From Yinghuangia soli (GTDB taxonomy: Bacteria; Actinomycetota; Actinomycetes; Streptomycetales; Streptomycetaceae): a DNA stretch of 64,000 bases. Below are positions 60,478-64,000 of the stretch, piece after piece. The notes beneath the pieces are model-generated. The model searched no databases. It was not told the origin of the DNA and was given only the letters and a program-made list of their open reading frames with translations. A program made the position numbers and the translations under genes. Numbering within the stretch: position 1 is the stretch's first letter; each line of letters opens with the position of its first letter. Location of the stretch: NCBI RefSeq assembly GCF_021502675.1, contig NZ_JAKFHA010000036.1, forward strand, positions 5,352 to 69,351, given 5' to 3'.

Positions 60478-61632
60478 TCAGCGGTACGGGGACTCATCGA
60501 ACGCGGCCAGCGCGATCAAGAAGGCCTTGTCGTGGAGCGTCCGGTCGGCGCTGTCGAACCATTCGCGTACCTGGCGTTCGGCGGCGTCGTGGCCGAACTC
60601 GGCAAGGCGCTCGGCGGAGATCGTGCCGCAGGCGTGCGCGGCGACGTAGCCGGCGAACATGGCCAGGTCAGCCATGGGACGCCGGTGCCCGATCACTGCC
60701 TGGACTTCGGCCAGGGCGATCAACTCGTCGAGCGACCGGTCGGCCACGTCCTTGTGCTTCAGGTGGCCGCGCAGGAGCTCGACGGGCTCGGGAGGTTCCC
60801 AGCGCACGTAGTCGGAGCCTTCGACAACGGGATGAGGACCGACCACGATGACAAGATGGCTCTTCTTGTCCCTGAGCTTCTCGCTCAGGGCACGGATGTG
60901 GTGTTCACGCAACGGACGGTCGGCATTGTTGGTGAGATCGGCAATCAGATGACCGCACCCGTCGTGGAGCTCGTCGGATAGGCGTCCCGGGGACACTGTG
61001 GGATCGAGCATGCGGTACGTCGTCGTCCCGACGGCCCGCAGCAGCATGAGTGCGGCACTGCGGCGTCCGGTGGTCGGCGAGCCGGAGACGATGACGATGC
61101 GCCGCGCAGCGAGCTGGGCGACCGCCACACCGAAGGGGCTCTCCGGGTGCCACGGTGTGTCGGGGGCGTCGTGCCCGGCGGACGAGTGGTCGGCGGTCTC
61201 GTCGCTCGGCCCGGACGGATAGACGAAGTACTCCGCAAGCTCGGCAACTTCGATGGCAGGGATCTCTCCGGACGTCTTCTCTGTGGCGCTGCCGAAGTGG
61301 TATTCGTACCTGTTCTCGTTCTTGACGCCGCCGAGCACCACGTCGCCGGCGACGTGGCCGCCGCTCACCCCGTGCTGGTCTCCGGCGACAAGCGAACCGC
61401 GCAGCTGCGCAGAACGGCGGAACATGATGTCCGGACTGTGCCGGTACAGGTCGCGCCGGGAGTCCCACGCGTGCTCGGCACCGACATCGTCGCCGTCCTG
61501 CTCTGCCTGCTCCTGAGCATCAGCCGCCTCGGCAGTACCGGCGGCCGCCAAGCCCTGTTCGTCTGCGGCACCCTCCTGACCCGCGGGGCCTGCGGCGCGA
61601 TCGGCGCGGGGCGCCTCCTGCTCGCCGCTCAT
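60478..61632 (-). CDS. Degenerate P-loop protein with glycine-rich amyloid-like motif
   Basis: A 384-residue protein. An acidic N-terminal tail carries the motif GDQHGVSGGHVAGDVVLGG at 84-102, nearly identical to one in the cyclase-like protein. Next is a P-loop-like domain with RIVIVSGSPTTGRRSAALMLLRAVG (Arg for the Walker Lys) and an acidic strand (CGHLIADLTNNADRPLREHHI). Its end, EWFDSADRTLHDKAFLIALAAFDESPYR, runs into a TGA where a frameshift would continue into the HEAT-like gene. Likely a STAND-like sensor or scaffold (inference). The ATG at 61632 overlaps the cyclase stop (ATGA). Confidence 0.78.
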   Translation of the reverse strand: MSGEQEAPRADRAAGPAGQEGAADEQGLAAAGTAEAADAQEQAEQDGDDVGAEHAWDSRRDLYRHSPDIMFRRSAQLRGSLVAGDQHGVSGGHVAGDVVLGGVKNENRYEYHFGSATEKTSGEIPAIEVAELAEYFVYPSGPSDETADHSSAGHDAPDTPWHPESPFGVAVAQLAARRIVIVSGSPTTGRRSAALMLLRAVGTTTYRMLDPTVSPGRLSDELHDGCGHLIADLTNNADRPLREHHIRALSEKLRDKKSHLVIVVGPHPVVEGSDYVRWEPPEPVELLRGHLKHKDVADRSLDELIALAEVQAVIGHRRPMADLAMFAGYVAAHACGTISAERLAEFGHDAAERQVREWFDSADRTLHDKAFLIALAAFDESPYR

Positions 61633-62450
61633 GACGAACGTCCGCGGCGTTCGGCGTCGGCGTCCGTCGTGATGCGGCTGCGGACGAGCCCACCCAGAAC
61701 CACGTCGCCGTCGACCTGGCCGCCACTCACCCCGTGCTGATCGCCACCGACCATGGCCCCGTACACAGTCGGGGCGCCGTGGAAGTGGAAGACCGCCCCG
61801 GTGGGCCTCTCCGTACCGGCGACCGGTTCCGTGGGAGTGGGCCTGCTGCCCCCCGTGCCGCCGCTGTGCCGGCCCCGGTGCAGCCATCCGCCCAACGTCC
61901 CGTTCTTGGACGCGAATGTGACACTCTCGAAAGATTCCGGCCGGACCCCGCGGTGCCCGTGGCGGACCACTCCGTCATAGACGGCGGGGCCGACCATCAA
62001 TACGCAGTGCTCCCCGGTTCGCGCACTCAGGGCATCGCGCAGCACGTCGGAATCGAGGAGCCTGAACCCCTGGTTCAGATCGTGTCCGACGAGCCCGCCG
62101 ACCGAGCCCTTTTGGGGGTCGTGCGCCACCTCGCCGCCGGTCATCACCATCCGCAGCCGCATTTGGGCGCTGTCCGCGGCCAGGCGATTGTGCTCATGGA
62201 GCAGTTCCGGCGTGACCGTCAGGAGCGCTCGCAACACGGCCGTCTTGGCGACGTCGCCACCGAGCAGCACGATCACGCCGTCGCCCCGGTCTTCGCGGTA
62301 CTGGTGCGCTGCCTCGACTTCGGCAGCGACCAACGTCCGGTCGACGACGGTGTTCAGACTCCGCCGCAGGACTGCCTGCACAACGTCGTCACGCCGGCTG
62401 AACTCCTCGACGTCGAAGAGCAGGATGGTCCGGTTCACGGGTTCGGGCAT
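61629..62450 (-). CDS. Class III nucleotidyl-cyclase-like protein (PycC-like) with amyloid-like tail
   Basis: A 273-residue protein. Residues 1-200 follow the adenylate/guanylate cyclase fold: ILLFDVEEFSRRDD (metal Asp13) and YREDRGDGVIVLLGGD (second metal Asp57), then a long helix and strands (LRLRMVMTGGEVAHDPQKGSVGGLVGHDLNQGFRLLDSDVL). After a Pro/Gly linker the C-terminal part holds GAVFHFHGAPTVYGAMVG and the motif GDQHGVSGGQVDGDVVLGG (236-254). The nucleotide made is unknown; PycTM in the operon points to a cyclic pyrimidine (inference). The ATG at 62450 has GGGAGG 6 nt upstream. First gene of the overlapping operon. Confidence 0.83.
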   Translation of the reverse strand: MPEPVNRTILLFDVEEFSRRDDVVQAVLRRSLNTVVDRTLVAAEVEAAHQYREDRGDGVIVLLGGDVAKTAVLRALLTVTPELLHEHNRLAADSAQMRLRMVMTGGEVAHDPQKGSVGGLVGHDLNQGFRLLDSDVLRDALSARTGEHCVLMVGPAVYDGVVRHGHRGVRPESFESVTFASKNGTLGGWLHRGRHSGGTGGSRPTPTEPVAGTERPTGAVFHFHGAPTVYGAMVGGDQHGVSGGQVDGDVVLGGLVRSRITTDADAERRGRSS

Positions 62451-62616
62451 GGTTGCCTCCCACTAGGCCTTGAGCCCCGGCTTGGCCGGAACGGGCGGAC
62501 GCGGCACATGTCATGAAGGTGTCAGGGGGACCCATCGCGGTACGAGGGGATCAGGCACACGCGGAATGTGACCGCCTGCACAGAAACAGCGAGTGGGCAT
62601 GCGCGCGTGCCCGGGC

Positions 62617-63300
62617 CTACCGAACGTCTTGGCGCGCCATCCTCCGCAGGACGTCGGGGCGTATGACCACGAGCCCGCGACGCTCGGTACGCACGATCCC
62701 CCGTTCCCGGAAGTCCTTGAGCAACCGTGCGACCGCCTCACGAGACGCACCGACGGAACCGGCCAGCTCGGCCTGGGTCAGCCCGGGCACGATCCGCACC
62801 CCGTCAGGGGCGTCCTGACCGTGCCGGAGCATCAGCCCGAGGAGGACAAGGGCCAGGCGTTCCTGGACACTCAGGGCCGCGTATTCGACACGCCGCCGGT
62901 CGCTGTCGCGGGTGCGGTCCACCGCCAAGGCGAGCAACTTGCGGGTGATGGCAGGACGTTCGTCGAGCAGGGCGGAGAACCGTACGGCTTCGACGGCCAG
63001 TGCCTCGACACGCCCCAAGGCCGTCACAGTCGCCGATCGAAGCCCTCCGCCGACCGCCGCGGCCTCCCCCAGAATGTCCCCCGGCCCGCGCAACGCCAGC
63101 AGCGCCTCGTATCCGTTCACTGCCGCAGAGGTGACCTTCGTCCAACCGGAGACCAGGATCAGGACATGCCCCGAGGGCTCGTGTTCGCGCAGGAGGACCT
63201 GGCGTACGGGGAACACCAGCCGCGTCCCGCAAGCGAAGAGCGCCTGCCTGTCCTCCGACTCCAGCCGAGCGACGAACGGGACCCGATCCTCGAACTCCAT
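62617..63300 (-). CDS. Crp/Fnr-family regulator with cyclic-nucleotide-binding domain
   Basis: A 227-residue regulator. The cNMP-binding jelly roll includes VLILVSGWTKVTSAAVNGYEALLALRGPGDILGEAAAVGGGLRSATVTALG, keeping the phosphate-cassette Gly78-Glu79 and Arg88-Ser89. The C-terminal Crp helix-turn-helix is LTQAELAGSVGASREAVARLLKDFRERGIVRTERRGLVVIRP. It lies 166 bases upstream of the cyclase operon on the same strand and may sense the cyclic nucleotide made by it. The ATG at 63300 follows GGAGG; an upstream TTG at 63351 would add an Arg/Pro-rich tail. Confidence 0.9.
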   Translation of the reverse strand: MEFEDRVPFVARLESEDRQALFACGTRLVFPVRQVLLREHEPSGHVLILVSGWTKVTSAAVNGYEALLALRGPGDILGEAAAVGGGLRSATVTALGRVEALAVEAVRFSALLDERPAITRKLLALAVDRTRDSDRRRVEYAALSVQERLALVLLGLMLRHGQDAPDGVRIVPGLTQAELAGSVGASREAVARLLKDFRERGIVRTERRGLVVIRPDVLRRMARQDVR

Positions 63301-63528
63301 ACGGCGCGGCCTCCACGGGACATGTGGTCGGACCACCAACTTTTCGGTCAAGGACGACCGTAGTCGAGTACCGCACCGAAATCATGGCCTTGCCTCCGAA
63401 AAGGGCAACCGGGAGGCGGCGGATTCCCGGAGGCGCGTTGGGCTGTTCGGGTGGGGGTTGAGAAATTCGGTGGGGGCGTGCAACGCATTCGCGGGCGTTG
63501 TGGGTTTGGGCGAGTAGGGAGGTGCGGG

Positions 63529-64000
63529 TTGAGACCTGATGACGCAGCCGCGTTTCACGAGTTCGTGCAGGCGCAGTGGCCCCGTCTGGTGCGGACGGCG
63601 TACCTGATGACCGGGGACCACGCCGAGGCGGAGGACGTGGCGCAGACCGCTCTGGCGAAGGCCGGGGCGTCGTGGCGCCGGATCCAGGCCACGGAGCGGC
63701 CGGACGCGTACGTGCGGCGGATCCTGGTGAACTGCAACAACAACCGGTTCCGGCGCAAACGCCCCTCCCTGCTGTTCGGCGACAAGACGCCGGACGTGGC
63801 CGTGCCGGACCCGACGCTGCGGATCGACCAGCGGGACGCGCTGCGCAAAGCCCTGCTGAACCTCCCGCCGCGGCAGCGGGCGGCGGTGGTGCTGCGGTAC
63901 TGGGAGGACCTGCCGGAGGCGGAGGTCGCGCTCGCCATGGGCTGCTCGGTGGGGACGGTGAAAAGCCAGGCCGCGCGGGGGTTGGAGAAGCTCCGGGCCG
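63529..64000 (+). CDS. SigE-family ECF sigma factor (3' end outside window)
   Basis: The first 157 codons of an ECF RNA-polymerase sigma factor. Region 2 is FHEFVQAQWPRLVRTAYLMTGDHAEAEDVAQTALAKAGASWRRI...DAYVRRILVNCNNNRFRRKR, and region 4 begins at LLNLPPRQRAAVVLRYWEDLPEAEVALAMGCSVGTVKSQAARGLEKLRA. The YLMTGD and LVN-x-N-x-N pattern is that of the actinobacterial SigE family. The TTG at 63529 has GGGAGGTG just upstream. It reads out of the window at 64000. Divergent from the Crp-type gene. Confidence 0.92.
   Translation, partial: MRPDDAAAFHEFVQAQWPRLVRTAYLMTGDHAEAEDVAQTALAKAGASWRRIQATERPDAYVRRILVNCNNNRFRRKRPSLLFGDKTPDVAVPDPTLRIDQRDALRKALLNLPPRQRAAVVLRYWEDLPEAEVALAMGCSVGTVKSQAARGLEKLRA

Overview
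High-G+C actinobacterial DNA, most likely from the Streptomycetaceae. The strongest marker is the order adpA - orn - tRNA-His (25282-27603), which matches the Streptomyces developmental locus. Other supporting traits are GTG/TTG starts, Tat signals, many TetR/MarR/MerR regulators, a DUF397 protein, LCP and VanZ proteins, and a single in-frame TTA codon, located in adpA. I see no phage genes, transposases, integrases or CRISPR arrays.

Layout. 1-6.9 kb: a CYP125-like P450, a P-loop protein, an F420-type luciferase-like oxidoreductase, a DEDDh exonuclease, a YtcJ-type amidohydrolase and a polyphosphate glucokinase. 7-12 kb: a beta-helix/AAA+ fusion, an LCP-family cell-wall enzyme and an ACT-domain protein. 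12.3-14.6 kb: a coupled pair of an exported (Tat) flavin amine oxidase and a membrane-anchored Rid-family protein. 15-25 kb: TPR protein, YhgE/Pip exporter with a degenerate ABC ATPase, GH3 glycosidase with a divergent TetR gene, MerR regulator with an SCP2-like tail, and a universal stress protein. 25-30.7 kb: adpA, orn, tRNA-His, a divergent HemC paralogue, VanZ and small proteins. 30.7-38.2 kb: NUDIX fusion, SecD-like lipoprotein, Ser/Thr kinase-TPR, acyl-CoA ligase, crotonase and MarR. 38-44 kb: an RSH (p)ppGpp enzyme, an APH-like kinase coupled to an AttH/CrtC-like protein behind a KstR-type box, and a HAD phosphatase. 44-49 kb: a Tat-type TPR protein, an orphan PotD-like lipoprotein and its divergent TetR gene.

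Two accessory systems stand out. At 49.3-53.5 kb an operon encodes a Cas4/RecB-like Fe-S nuclease, a protein of unknown function and an SF1 helicase, downstream of an XRE-TPR regulator. At 56.3-63.3 kb, next to tRNA-Lys, a tightly overlapping operon encodes a class III nucleotidyl-cyclase-like protein, a degenerate P-loop protein, a HEAT-like protein (apparently frameshifted from the previous one), an SPFH-like coiled-coil protein, a PycTM-like membrane effector and an M48 membrane protease. A Crp-type cyclic-nucleotide-binding regulator lies just upstream. The cyclase and the P-loop protein share an almost identical 19-residue glycine-rich motif that resembles bacterial amyloid signalling motifs. 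I read this as an expanded Pycsar-like conflict or immunity system, and it is the best candidate here for an undescribed system. The window ends inside a SigE-family ECF sigma gene.
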